Shown: positions 24,770-33,874 of the stretch, piece by piece | How the letters are laid out: each line of letters begins with the position of its first letter | Position numbering within the stretch: the stretch's first letter is position 1 | From: [Actinomadura] parvosata subsp. kistnae | Lineage (GTDB): Bacteria > Actinomycetota > Actinomycetes > Streptosporangiales > Streptosporangiaceae | DNA: 64,000 nt | Assembly (NCBI RefSeq): GCF_900323885.1 | Contig: NZ_OOHJ01000021.1 | Coordinates: forward strand, 62,001-126,000 | Direction of reading: 5' to 3' | Notes under the pieces: model-generated | What the model was told of the DNA's origin: nothing | The model's input: the letters and a program-made list of their open reading frames with translations, nothing else | Databases searched by the model: none | Position numbers and translations under genes: made by a program

Positions 24770-25310
24770 CGATGTCGTATGGGCGATCTCCGGTGGCCTG
24801 GGCAACCTCAGGCGGTCCGGTGGCTCGGGTGATCTCCGGTGGTTCGGGTGGTGTGGGGATAGCTTGGGCGGTGGGGGGCTTGGGCGGTGTGGGGCGTGGG
24901 CGGTGTGGGATGGCTCGCGGTGATGTGCGGTGGCCGGGGCGATGTCTGGCGGCTTGGATGGTGTGGGGTGGCTTGAGCGGTGTGCGGTGACTGGGGTGGT
25001 GTGCGGTGACTCGGGTGGTGTGGGGTGGCTCCGGTGGTGTGGGGTGTGCCGGCGGTGTGTGGTGGCTTGGATGTGGTCGCGAGGCTCGCGCGATGTCGAG
25101 TGGTTCGGGCGGTGTGGGGTGGCAGTGCGGTGTGAGGTGGCTCGGGCGGTGTGAGGTGGCTCGGGCGGTGTGAGGTGGCTCGGGCGGTGTGAGGTGGCTT
25201 AGGCGGTGGGCGGGGTGGCTTGGGTGATGTGGGTGGCTCGGGCGTTGTCCGGAGGATCGCGCGGCATCCGGAGGTTCGGGTGGTGTGTCGTGGGGCGGGG
25301 CAGTCGCTAG
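24770..25310. repeat. Degenerate 19-bp G/T-rich tandem repeat tract
   Basis: The consensus GGTGGCTCGGGCGGTGTGA is repeated exactly three times at about 25136-25195 and in some 20-25 diverged copies around it. The plus strand is almost free of C-runs and rich in G and T. The period is not a multiple of 3. A 254-codon minus-strand frame through it has only Pro/His/Thr-rich repeats and is judged non-coding. The remaining 25311-25596 shows no gene. Confidence 0.85.
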
Positions 25311-25596
25311 GAGCGGCCGCGAGCCCCGTGCCGGAGTGCGGGCGGGCGGTCGGGTGACGGACCAGGTGGTTGACGTGGGCGTGGACATCCCGAAGGGGCT
25401 GCCGGGGCGCTGGCGGTCAGGTGGTCGGCACAGGCGTGGACGGTCGGAAACATGGCGCCAGCGGCACCTGCGAGATCACGACTGCGGTCTTGAGCCTGGC
25501 CTCGGTCCGCAGTGGCATTGAGCCTGCCCTCGGACCGCAGAACGGGTCAGGACATCGCCCGCGCCGTCGGCCACGCTTCTGTCGTGCGCTTGACGG

Positions 25597-26826
25597 TCAA
25601 CTGCGGCCGGGCGAGGGAGCGGGTTCAAGAGTCTGGTCGTCGGTGGGGGCCACCGTGCCTCTGCTGGCCGCCATCGCGAAGATCACCTGCCCGGCCGCGG
25701 CCACGCACATCAGGACGAGCGGCGCGTGCCAGCCCGAGCTGACCGTGTGCAGCAACCCGAAGATCACCGGCCCGGCGGCGGCCACCAGGTAGCCGACCGA
25801 CTGCGCCATCGCCGACAACGTGCCCGCCACGGTAGCGTCCTGGGCGCGCAGGCTGAGGAAGGCCAAGGCGAGCACCAGGCACGCCCCGCCGCCCAGCCCG
25901 AGAACGATGCTCCACAGCCATGCCCACCCCGGCGCCACCAGCAGCCCGAGGTAGCCGCCGAGCACGACCGCGGAGGAGAGCGTCGCCACCGTGCGCTGGT
26001 CGCCGGCCCGCCGCAGCGCGGCGGGTGCCGCCAGGCTGGTCAGTACCGCGACCGCCTGGAACAGGAACAGCAGCCATCCCGCCGTGGCCGCGCTCACCCC
26101 GCTGTCCTGGAACACCTGAGGCAGCCACGTGACGGCGACGTAGAAGCCCAGCGACTGCAACCCCATGAACGCCGTGACGGCCCACGCCAGCGCCGATCTC
26201 CATGGCAGCCGGTGCCGGCGGATCGTCTCCGCGGCCGGTCGCGGCGCGCGTACCTGCGGGAGCCACAGCACGACGGCGGCGAGCGCGAGCACGATCCAGC
26301 AGCCGAAAGCGGTGGACCAGCCGCCGGCGGCGGCCTGGCTGATCGGCACCGCCACCCCGGAGGCCACGGCGGCGACGGCGCCCATGACGGTGGCGTACGC
26401 GCTGGTCAGCAGCCCCACCCGGGTGGGGAAGTCGCGTTTGATCAGGCTCGGCAGCAGCACGTTGCCCACGGCGACCCCGGCCCCGATCAGGACGGTTCCG
26501 GCGAACAGCCCGATCGCCGAGGGCACCCACCGGACCCCGATCCCGAACGCCAGCACCACGAGCGCCCACCAGAGGAGCCGCTCGGGCCCCCACCGCGCCG
26601 CCAGCCGCGGCACCACCGGCGACATCACCGCGAACGCCAGCAGCGGCAGCGTGCTCAGCAGCCCGGCCACGGCCGGAGCCAGCCCCAGGTCGGCCTGCAC
26701 GCGATCCAGCAGCGGCCCCACGACGGTGAGGCTCGGCCGCAGGTTCGCCGCCACGACCAGCAGCCCCCACACCAGGAGCGCCCTGCCGGAACGGCCCTTT
26801 GACGTGGTCGAACGCTCCTTCGACAT
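25597..26826 (-). CDS. MFS transporter, CynX/NimT-like
   Basis: 409 residues from the ATG at 26826, with GAAAGG upstream. Twelve hydrophobic segments; the N-terminus LVWGLLVVAANLRPSLTVVGPLLDRVQ, the RWGPERLLW loop and LPSLIKRDFPTRVGLLTSAYATVMG are typical of the CynX/NimT cyanate and nitroimidazole transporter branch, which mostly exports small organic compounds. It is divergent from a TetR gene with a perfect 14-bp palindrome between, so it is probably an inducible exporter. Confidence 0.88.
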   Translation of the reverse strand: MSKERSTTSKGRSGRALLVWGLLVVAANLRPSLTVVGPLLDRVQADLGLAPAVAGLLSTLPLLAFAVMSPVVPRLAARWGPERLLWWALVVLAFGIGVRWVPSAIGLFAGTVLIGAGVAVGNVLLPSLIKRDFPTRVGLLTSAYATVMGAVAAVASGVAVPISQAAAGGWSTAFGCWIVLALAAVVLWLPQVRAPRPAAETIRRHRLPWRSALAWAVTAFMGLQSLGFYVAVTWLPQVFQDSGVSAATAGWLLFLFQAVAVLTSLAAPAALRRAGDQRTVATLSSAVVLGGYLGLLVAPGWAWLWSIVLGLGGGACLVLALAFLSLRAQDATVAGTLSAMAQSVGYLVAAAGPVIFGLLHTVSSGWHAPLVLMCVAAAGQVIFAMAASRGTVAPTDDQTLEPAPSPGRS

Positions 26827-26858
26827 GGCGTCACCTTTCATGACATAATGCGGAATGA

Positions 26859-26872
26859 GGAATCCGGATTCC
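26859..26872. promoter_or_regulatory. TetR operator candidate: 14-bp perfect palindrome
   Basis: GGAATCCGGATTCC lies in the 78-bp gap between the MFS exporter and the TetR gene, flanked by further related pieces (CGGAATGAGG before and CCGTATCCG after). The position would let the TetR protein repress both divergent genes. Confidence 0.6.
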
Positions 26873-26904
26873 GTATCCGAAGTCTAGGCAGAGGAGCGTT
26901 CGGG

Positions 26905-27459
26905 ATGTCAACTCCGCAGCGCCGCAAGCCGCGTACCGACGCCGAGCGCAATCGCGATCGGGTTCTGGAGGCCGCGCGCCTGTTGTTCGCCGAGTCGGGT
27001 CATGACGTGCCGATGTCGGAGGTCGCGCGGGCGGCGGGCGTCGGCATCGGGACGCTCTACCGCAAGTTCCCGACCCGGGAGGCGCTGATCGAGGCCATCG
27101 CCGAGCGCCGGGCCGGCGATCTCGCGGCCGCGGGGCACACGTTCGCCGGCGAAGAGGGTCAGGGTCTGGCCGGGTTCCTGTTCCACGTGGGGGAGGTGCT
27201 GGCCGGGGATCGCGGCATGTCCGAGGTGATCGAGAAGGCCATGGGCTCGGCCGAGCCGCAGGGGGAGACCCGCGACGCGCTGCTCGCCGTCATCGCGGAG
27301 CTGCTCGACCAGGCGCGGGCCCAGGGTGTGGCCGGGCAGGACGTGACGGCTGAGGACGTGAACATGATCATCTGCGGGCTGGCGGCCGTCATCCGCAACG
27401 CCGCGGGGGATTGGCGGCGGTATGTCGCGGTCGCACTCGAGGGCCTCCGTCCCCGTTGA
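26905..27459 (+). CDS. TetR-family regulator
   Basis: 184 residues; ATG at 26905 has GAGGAG 8 bp upstream, preferred over an upstream in-frame ATG without such a site. The HTH is RVLEAARLLFAESGHDVPMSEVARAAGVGIGTLYRKFPTREAL; a helical ligand domain with a C-terminal AVIRNAAGDWRRYVAVALEGLR follows. Probably the repressor of the divergent MFS exporter. The AT-rich stretch directly after it is the promoter of the amidohydrolase. Confidence 0.92.
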   Translation: MSTPQRRKPRTDAERNRDRVLEAARLLFAESGHDVPMSEVARAAGVGIGTLYRKFPTREALIEAIAERRAGDLAAAGHTFAGEEGQGLAGFLFHVGEVLAGDRGMSEVIEKAMGSAEPQGETRDALLAVIAELLDQARAQGVAGQDVTAEDVNMIICGLAAVIRNAAGDWRRYVAVALEGLRPR

Positions 27460-27546
27460 TATCACTGGTAACAAAAATTTGCTTACGTTGATGATAGTGG
27501 TGATAACGTTCCTTTGTTGCCATTGGAAACACGAGGGAGCGTCAGC

Positions 27547-28557
27547 ATGCGCATCATCGGAGTGGAAGAGACCGTCATCGTGCCCGCCGTCCACGAGGCG
27601 TACAAGCGGGCCGGATCACCCCAGATCCCCGCCCGCGGCTTCGGCGACAGCCCGATCGCCAGGAACCTGCGCGAGACCGGCGAGCGGCGGCTGGCCCACA
27701 TGGACGACCAGGGCATCGACGTCGCCGTCCTGTCCCTGGCCTCGCCCGGCGTGCAGGACCTGCCCGAGGCCGAGGCGATCGCGGTGGCCCGCGAGGCCAA
27801 CGACCAGCTCGCCGAGATCGTCGCCGCGCGCCCCGACCGGTTCCAGGCGTTCGCCGCGATCCCCACCCAGTCGCCCGCCGCGGCCGCGGCCGAGCTGGAG
27901 CGGGCGGTGGTCGAGCTGGGCTTCCCCGGCGCCATGCTGTACGGTCGCACGGGGGACAGGCTGGCCGACCACCGCGACAACGACGAGCTGTACGCCACCG
28001 CCGAGCGGCTCGGCGTGCCGCTGCACTTCCACCCGCAGACGCCGGTCCAGCCGGTGATCGACGCCTACTACTCCGGCATCGGCCCGATCGGCACCCCGCT
28101 GGCCGGAGCGGCGATCGGCTGGTACTACGACCTGGGCGTCCAGTACCTGCGGATGATCTTCTCGGGCGTCTTCGACCGGTTCCCCGGCCTCCAGGTGATC
28201 GCCGGACACTGGGGCGAGGTCGTCCTGTTCTACCTCGACCACACCGGGTTCTTCGCCGAGGCCGGCGGCCTGCAGCGGCCGCTCGCCGACTACTTCAAGC
28301 AGAACTTCTGGGTCGCCGGCAGCGGCACCAACAGCCCGCGCTACCTGCGCTGGACCGCCGAGGTCATGGGCACCGACCGGATGCTGTACTCCACCGACTA
28401 CCCCTTCACCTACGGGTTCCGGCCGGGCGGTTTCCCCTACGTCGACACCAGCAACGGCGCCGCCCGTTCCTTCCTGGAGAGCGCGCCCTTCACCGACGAG
28501 CAGAAGGCCGACATCGCGCACCGCAACTGGGAGCGCCTCACCGCCCGCGCGAGCTGA
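27547..28557 (+). CDS. Amidohydrolase-family enzyme (ACMSD / gamma-resorcylate decarboxylase-like)
   Basis: 336 residues from ATG 27547 (GAGGGAG upstream). It is a TIM barrel of the amidohydrolase_2 group: LAHMDDQGIDVAVLSL, the ANDQLAEIVAARPDRFQAFAAIP segment, LHFHPQTP with the metal His, VIAGHWGE and the catalytic Asp in YSTDYPF. The first His-x-His/Glu motif of hydrolases appears as VEETVIVPA, as in decarboxylases. It probably decarboxylates or hydrolyses an aromatic acid. The promoter region 27460-27530 is unusually AT-rich and holds imperfect GTTGAT...GATAAC dyads. Confidence 0.85.
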   Translation: MRIIGVEETVIVPAVHEAYKRAGSPQIPARGFGDSPIARNLRETGERRLAHMDDQGIDVAVLSLASPGVQDLPEAEAIAVAREANDQLAEIVAARPDRFQAFAAIPTQSPAAAAAELERAVVELGFPGAMLYGRTGDRLADHRDNDELYATAERLGVPLHFHPQTPVQPVIDAYYSGIGPIGTPLAGAAIGWYYDLGVQYLRMIFSGVFDRFPGLQVIAGHWGEVVLFYLDHTGFFAEAGGLQRPLADYFKQNFWVAGSGTNSPRYLRWTAEVMGTDRMLYSTDYPFTYGFRPGGFPYVDTSNGAARSFLESAPFTDEQKADIAHRNWERLTARAS

Positions 28558-28559
28558 GG

Positions 28560-29102
28560 TCAGGAGCCGGCCGGTGGCCGCTCGACCGGGAAGAAGATGG
28601 GGCTGAGCAGGTGCTGGGTGCGGTCGGGCGTCGGCTGGTTGGCCAGCAGGGGCAGGATCACCCGACGGAACGCGGTGATCATCTCTTCCAGCTCCTCGCG
28701 GCTGAGCCAGACGGCGTGCTGCCGGTAGCCGATGAGGTCGGCCACCGGGTCGGCCTCCTCGCGCTCAAGATAGGCGTTGAACTCGGCGACCAGAACCGCC
28801 ATCGCCGTGGCGAACGCGCGCCGGTGATCGTCGGGCGTCATGGCCGCGAGGACGCCGGCGTCGAGGACGGCCCGGTCGTGGCGCAGCCGGTAGCGGCGCT
28901 CCACCGCGCCGCGCACCCGCCGCTCGCCCGCCACCTCCAGGATCCCGGCGGCGGCGAGCAGGTCGACGTGCCGGTACACCATGGCCTTCGAGGTGTCGGG
29001 GATCCGCGCGCAGAGCTCTCCCGTGGTGAGCTCCCGCTCGCCGCGCATCGCGTGCACGATCCGCAGCCGTACCGGATGCGCCAGCAGCTCCAAAGTGTCC
29101 AC
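28560..29102 (-). CDS. Winged-helix (ArsR-like) transcriptional regulator
   Basis: 180 residues. The N-terminal HTH starts at once: DTLELLAHPVRLRIVHAM, ELTTGELCARIPDTSKAMVYRHVDLLAAAGILEV, then the wing ERRVRGAVERRYRL. No metal-binding Cys pair is seen. The C-terminal part is helical with AVWLSREELEEMITAFRRVI, common to actinobacterial one-component regulators. It is divergent from an alpha/beta hydrolase with a near-palindrome between them and is convergent with the amidohydrolase 2 bp away. Confidence 0.87.
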   Translation of the reverse strand: MDTLELLAHPVRLRIVHAMRGERELTTGELCARIPDTSKAMVYRHVDLLAAAGILEVAGERRVRGAVERRYRLRHDRAVLDAGVLAAMTPDDHRRAFATAMAVLVAEFNAYLEREEADPVADLIGYRQHAVWLSREELEEMITAFRRVILPLLANQPTPDRTQHLLSPIFFPVERPPAGS

Positions 29103-29124
29103 GATCCAACATTCTCATGGTGTG

Positions 29125-29145
29125 CTACCGTTCGCAAAACAGTAG
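29125..29145. promoter_or_regulatory. Near-palindrome in the HTH regulator / hydrolase divergent promoter
   Basis: A 21-bp element with arms CTACCGTT and AAACAGTAG around CGCA, matching at 7 of 8 facing positions in the outer parts. It lies 23 bp after the regulator start on the other strand and 16 bp before the hydrolase ATG, so binding would affect both genes. Confidence 0.5.
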
Positions 29146-29161
29146 AAAGGTTGGTGCCGGC

Positions 29162-30457
29162 ATGACCCTGCGAACGGATCCGGCGGCGACCGCCACGGCG
29201 GTCGTCGAGATGGCGCGCAGCGGGCGCTTCGCGGACGTCGAGGCGTTGTTCGCGCCGCCGCTGCGGGCGGTGGTCTCCGCCGAGGTGCTGCGGTCCGCCT
29301 GGGAGAGCCAGCTTTCCGTGCTTGGGGCGATCTCCGCGGTCGGTACGCCGGTCAGCGAGCCGGCCCCCGACGGCTGGGTGGCCGCGACGGGGCAGGCCGA
29401 GCTGGTCAAGGTGAGCGTCCCCGTCACGTACGAACGCGGCGAGCTGACCGTGGTCGTGGCGGTGGACGACACCGGCCTGCTGCGGGACCTGCGGCTCGCG
29501 CCACCACCCGCCGAGCCGTGGACGCCGCCGCCGTACGCCCGCCGCGACGGCTTCGACGAGCACGAGGTCACCGTGGGCTCCGGCGCGCTGGCCGTACCCG
29601 GAACGCTGAGCCTGCCGCGCGGCGACGGCCCGTGGCCCGCGGTGGTGCTGCTCAGCGGCGGCGGCCCGTTCGACCGCGACGCCACCAGCGGCCCCAACAA
29701 GCCGCTCAAGGACCTGGCCTGGGGGCTGGCCGGCCGCGGCGTGGCGGTGCTGCGCTTCGACAAGGTGACGCACACCCACGCCGCCCAGGTGGCGGCGCTC
29801 CCGGGCTTCACGATGAACGACGAGTACGTCCCGCACGCCGTCGCGGCCGTCCACCTGCTCCAGCGCCACCCCGCCGTCGATGCCGCGCGGGTGTTCGTCG
29901 CGGGGCACAGCATGGGCGGCAAGGCCGCCCCGAGGGTCGCCGCCGCCGAGCCGTCGGTGGCCGGGCTGGTGCTCCTGGCCGCCGACACCCAGCCCATGCA
30001 CCGGGCGGCCGTGCGCGTCGTCCGCCATCTAGCCGCGCAGGATCCCGGCGCGCAGGCCGCGGTCGAGACGATCACGCGGCAGGCCGCCCGGGTCGACGAC
30101 CCCGACCTGTCGGCCGAAACGCCCGCCGCGGAGCTGCCGTTCGGCTACTCCGGGGCGTACTGGCTCGACCTGCGCGGCTACGACCCGGTCGCGACCGCCG
30201 CCGCGCTGGGCAAACCGATGCTCATCCTGCAAGGCGGCCGCGACTACCAGGTGACCGTCGCCGACGACCTCGCCGGCTGGCGGGCCGGCCTCGCCCACCG
30301 CAAGGACGTCACCATCCGCGTCCACGACGCCGACGACCACCTGTTCTTCCCCGGCTCTGGCCCGTCCACGCCCGCGGACTACCACCGGCCCCAGCACGTC
30401 GACGCGGCCGTGGTCACCGGCATCGCCGACTGGCTCCTGTCCACCTGCGAACGCTGA
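29162..30457 (+). CDS. Alpha/beta hydrolase with N-terminal DUF3887-like domain
   Basis: 431 residues, ATG 29162 with GAAAGG upstream. Residues 1-115 are a small alpha+beta domain (FADVEALFAPPLRAVVSAEVLRSAWESQL, VSVPVTYERGELTVVVAVD) like DUF3887. The hydrolase follows: VVLLSGGGPFDRDAT, the nucleophile elbow VAGHSMGGKAAP, the acid in LQGGRDYQVT and the His in DADDHLF. This pairing is known from bacterial secreted and cytoplasmic esterases; no signal peptide is seen here. Regulated, by position, by the divergent HTH protein. Confidence 0.85.
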   Translation: MTLRTDPAATATAVVEMARSGRFADVEALFAPPLRAVVSAEVLRSAWESQLSVLGAISAVGTPVSEPAPDGWVAATGQAELVKVSVPVTYERGELTVVVAVDDTGLLRDLRLAPPPAEPWTPPPYARRDGFDEHEVTVGSGALAVPGTLSLPRGDGPWPAVVLLSGGGPFDRDATSGPNKPLKDLAWGLAGRGVAVLRFDKVTHTHAAQVAALPGFTMNDEYVPHAVAAVHLLQRHPAVDAARVFVAGHSMGGKAAPRVAAAEPSVAGLVLLAADTQPMHRAAVRVVRHLAAQDPGAQAAVETITRQAARVDDPDLSAETPAAELPFGYSGAYWLDLRGYDPVATAAALGKPMLILQGGRDYQVTVADDLAGWRAGLAHRKDVTIRVHDADDHLFFPGSGPSTPADYHRPQHVDAAVVTGIADWLLSTCER

Positions 30458-30541
30458 CGACCCCCGCGAAACAACAATCGCGTGCTCGCCGCCGTACATC
30501 TCTAGGGCAACGGCTCAAGGTTTTCCGGAAGGATCGCACGC

Positions 30542-31063
30542 TTGCGGGCAAACAAGAGTGTGATCACTGCTCCCGACGTCTTCGAGGCCGTCTTCGAAGC
30601 CCATTACGAGGAGATCCGGCGCTACATCGGGCGCAGGCTCGACCTCGACGTGGCCGAGGATCTCGCCGCGGAGACGTTCCTCATCGCCTTCCGGCAACGT
30701 GCCCGCTTCGACGGGGCCGTGGGCGGCGTCAGGCCGTGGCTGTACGGCATCGCCACCAACCTCATCGGCCGTCACCGGCGCGCCGAGGTGCGCAAGTACC
30801 GCGCCCTGGCCAGGACGGGGCCGCCACCCGACGACGAGGGGCACGACCAGCGGGTCGTGGACCGGATCAGCGCGAGCGTGACCGTCGACCGGCTGGCCGG
30901 GGCGCTGGCGCGGCTGTCGAAGGGGGAGCGCGACGTGGTGCTCCTCGTCGCGTACGGCGGGCTGGGCTACGACGAGGTGGCGGCGGCGCTCAGGATCGCC
31001 CCGGGGACGGTCGCGTCCCGGTTGAGCAGGGCCAGGACCAAGCTGCGTGAGGTGTTGGGATGA
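30542..31063 (+). CDS. ECF-type RNA polymerase sigma factor
   Basis: 173 residues from the TTG at 30542 (GGAAGG upstream); a GTG at 30560 is an alternative. Region 2: YIGRRLDLDVAEDLAAETFLIAFRQRARFDG and WLYGIATNLIGRHRR. Region 4: LSKGERDVVLLVAYGGLGYDEVAAALRIAPGTVASRLSRARTKLRE. It overlaps the next gene by 4 bp; that gene encodes a membrane protein of the anti-sigma-like CU044_5270 family, so the activity is probably controlled by it. Target promoters are unknown. Confidence 0.93.
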   Translation: MRANKSVITAPDVFEAVFEAHYEEIRRYIGRRLDLDVAEDLAAETFLIAFRQRARFDGAVGGVRPWLYGIATNLIGRHRRAEVRKYRALARTGPPPDDEGHDQRVVDRISASVTVDRLAGALARLSKGERDVVLLVAYGGLGYDEVAAALRIAPGTVASRLSRARTKLREVLG

Positions 31064-32063
31064 ACGAGTTCCAGGTCATCGACTCGGTGATGCCCGATGT
31101 GCCGCCCTCGTCCGCCGAGCAGCTGGCCGCGGCGCGGGAGCGGGTGTTCGCCGCCGCGCAGGCTCCCCCGAGGTCCGGGGCGCGGGCGGGCGGAAGGCGG
31201 TGGACGGGGATGGCGCTCGTCGCGGCGGCGGTCGTGCTCGTGGTCGGCGCGGTGGTGGCCCTGGTGCCTCGGCCCGAGGCGGGGCCGGTCGCGGTCACGC
31301 CCCTGCGGAAGCTGGAAGCCGCGGCCGCCCGGCTGGCGGCGACGCCCGAGGCGGGGGCCGCTACTGGCGGCGAGACGTCGAGCAGGTCATGCGGACGAAG
31401 AGCGACCGCCCCTACCAGGTCGAGGAACGAGCCGTGGACGTGCTCGCCTTCGGGCCCGACCGTGCGGTCTACGGCTGGCACGAGCCGATCTCGTCGAAGC
31501 CGTACACGCCCGAAGGGCTGAAAGCCTGGCGGCGGGAGGGCTCACCCAAGCTGTGCCCCGCACGGGGGTGTGACACGAACCTGCCCGCCTACTCCTCGGC
31601 GGACCTGAAGCTGGGGCTGGAGCTCGCCGACGGGCTGAAGCCGACGCTGACGGAGCTGCGCGCTCTTCCCACGGAGCCGGTGGCACTCAGGTCGCGGCTG
31701 CTGGAAAGCTGCGCCCGTGAGGAGGCGGCCGAGCGCGAGGCGTGGCTCAGGGAGGCCGTCTCAGGGCTCATCAGCTCACCCGCGACGCCCGGCACCAGGG
31801 CCGCCGCCTATCTGCTCCTGGCGCGTGCGCCGGGCGCCGAGGTGGTCGACGGCGTTGCGGGGACGTTCGGGCTCGACGGGCTGGCCGTGCGGTTCGCGAC
31901 CGAGCAGATCGTGATCGACCGCGGCACCGGCCGGTTGCTCGGCAAGCAGGGGCTGACTCCGGAAGGCGCCGTCTGGCGGGCCGAGATCGTCAGGAGCATG
32001 GGCTGGAGCGACGTGCGGCCGGTGCCGCCCGCCGGATGCGTCCGGTGCACCGCCCGGCTCTGA
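31060..32063 (+). pseudogene. CU044_5270-family membrane protein (probable anti-sigma partner), -1 frameshift
   Basis: The N-terminus is a short cytoplasmic part with a membrane segment (MALVAAAVVLVVGAVVALVP, residues 50-70). After PEAG the frame breaks and the family's external domain continues in another frame: RYWRRDVEQVMRTKSDRPYQVEE, AVYGWHEPISSKPYTPEGLKAW, and the end YLLLARAPGAEVVDGV and IVIDRGTGRLLG. One extra G in the GGGGG run 31353-31357 restores a 334-residue protein. Such proteins are usually encoded after ECF sigma genes in this bacterial group and are thought to regulate them. Probably an assembly error, since both halves look well conserved. Confidence 0.78.
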
Positions 32064-32073
32064 ACGGGGGCGT

Positions 32074-32703
32074 TCACCTCGTGCGGCTGAGCAGGCCGCT
32101 CTCGTACGCCGCCGCGACCGCCGCCGCCCGGTCCTTCACCTTCAGCTTGGCGAAGACGTGCAGCAGGTGCGTCTTCACCGTCGCCTCCGTGATGAACAGC
32201 CGCCCGGCGACCTCCCGGTTCGTCGCCCCCCGGGCGATGAGCGACAGCACCTCCAGCTCCCGCGGGCTCAGCACCGGGGGAGGGACGTGGCGGGCCCGCT
32301 GGTCGAGGACGCCGGCCACCGTGGGGGAGAGCACGCTCTCGCCGCGGGCCGCGGCCCGCACGGCCCGCCGCAGGTCGTCGCGGGGCGTGTCCTTGAGTAC
32401 GTAGCCGGTGGCGCCCTCCTCGATGGCGGGCAGCACGTCGGCGTCGTCGTCGAACGTCGTCACGACGAGCACGCGCACCCCGGGCTGCTGCTCGCGCAGC
32501 CGGCGGATCACCTCGACCCCGCCCATGTGCGGCATGCGCAGGTCGAGCAGGACCACGTCGGGGGCGGTGCGCAGGGCCACCGCCAGGGCCTCGCGGCCGT
32601 CGGCGGCCTCGCCGACGACCTCGAAGTCGCCGGTGTCGAAGATCCCGCGCAGGCCGTCGCGCACGATGGGGTGGTCGTCGACGATGATCAGGCGGATCGG
32701 CAT
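32074..32703 (-). CDS. NarL/FixJ-family response regulator
   Basis: 209 residues. The receiver shows IIVDDHPIVR, the phospho-Asp in VVLLDLRMP, TTFDDD and the Lys of YVLKD. The HTH is LSPRELEVLSLIARGATNREVAGRLF with recognition helix TEATVKTHLLHVFAKL, nearly the same as in the regulator at 3490. Last gene of the four-gene operon ATPase-permease-kinase-regulator, 5 bp after the kinase. It probably acts on the palindrome at 35371-35388 before its own operon. Confidence 0.93.
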   Translation of the reverse strand: MPIRLIIVDDHPIVRDGLRGIFDTGDFEVVGEAADGREALAVALRTAPDVVLLDLRMPHMGGVEVIRRLREQQPGVRVLVVTTFDDDADVLPAIEEGATGYVLKDTPRDDLRRAVRAAARGESVLSPTVAGVLDQRARHVPPPVLSPRELEVLSLIARGATNREVAGRLFITEATVKTHLLHVFAKLKVKDRAAAVAAAYESGLLSRTR

Positions 32704-32708
32704 GGGGT

Positions 32709-33874
32709 TCACGACCTCGCGGCGGCGGGGATGGCGGGGACGGTGGCGGAGATGCCGGTGCCCTGCCCGGGGGCGGTCTCGATCTCCAGGCGGCCGGCCA
32801 GGCGGGTGACGCGCTGGCGCATCCCGACCAGGCCGAAGCCGCTCGTACGGCCGGGCTCGTGGACGAAGCCCGCCCCGTCGTCGCGCACGTCGAGGGCGAC
32901 CACGTCGTCCATGTACGACAGCGTCAGCACCACCCGCCCGGCGCGGGCGTGCCTGGCCACGTTGGCCAGCGCCTCCTGTGCCACGCGTAACAGGGTGTCC
33001 TCGACCTCGGGGTGCAGCGGCCGGGCCGCGCCGGTGACGGACACGGCCGCGGGCACCCCCGCGACCCGCGACCACCGCTCGGCCACCCCGGTCAGGGCGG
33101 CGGCGAGCTCGGGGCTCTCCTCCAGCGGCACGGGCCGCAGCGCGCGTACCGAGCGGCGGGCCTCGCTCAGGCTCTCCCGCGCCAGGCCGCGCACGGTCGC
33201 CAGCCGCTCACCGGCGCCGGGCACGTCGCCGAGGGCTTCGAGCTGGGTGAGGATCGCGGTCAGCCCCTGTGCGATGGTGTCGTGGATCTCCCTGGCCATC
33301 CGCTGCCGCTCGCCGAGCACCCCGGCCTCGCGCGCCTGCGTGAGGAGCTGGGCCTGCAGCTCGGCGTTCTCCTCGGCGAGCGCGGCCAGCCTGGCGGTGG
33401 TCTGCTTGAGCCGCTCGTTCTGCTCGGTGACGGTCTGGAAGACCAGCCCCGCCATGGACGTGACCAGCACCCCCACCACGAACGAGGCGAGCAGCTCGAC
33501 CGGCGTCCGGCCGTCGGCGGGGCGGGCGGCGACGAGCACGCCGACCGTGACCGCCACCCCGCGTACGCCCACAGCCCCGGCAGCAGGGCGAAGCACTGCA
33601 GGAACGTCCCCACCCCGGTCACCGTGAACACCGTGTCGGCCCGGACCAGCGCCGCGACGACGGCCAGCAGCACGACGAAGTAGCCGGCCACCACCCACGG
33701 GCGGGCGACCCAGCCGGGATGCGCGGTCACGACCAGCCAGTGCCACGCCACCGCGAACAGCGCCAGCGCGAGCACCTCCACCCGCCACTCCCGCAGCAGC
33801 GAGAACAGCGCGGGCAGCAGGACCAACAGGTACGGCAGCGCCGCCATGACCCGGTCCCACCGGCTGGGCGTCAC
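32709..33874 (-). pseudogene. Sensor histidine kinase, NarL type, interrupted by a -1 frameshift
   Basis: It begins at the GTG at 33874, overlapping the permease stop by 4 bp (GTGA). The N-terminal membrane part (MAALPYLLVLLPALFSLL, EVLALALFAVAWHWLVV, WVVAGYFVVLLAVVAAL, LLPGLWAYAG) is in one frame; the rest (AVTVGVLVAA, LLASFVVGVLVTSMAGLVFQ, coiled coil, HisKA_3 MAREIHDTIAQGLTAI, DVRDDGAGF, GFGLVGMRQRV) is in another. One extra G at the CCCC run 33557-33560 (plus strand) restores 388 residues. Because both halves are intact and the operon is complete, an assembly error is more likely than a real mutation. Confidence 0.82.

Noticed and set aside
24624..25388. 254-codon Pro/His-rich minus-strand frame
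   Set aside because: It is made of the 19-bp repeat read through; no start signal, no domain, and amino-acid composition follows the repeat only.
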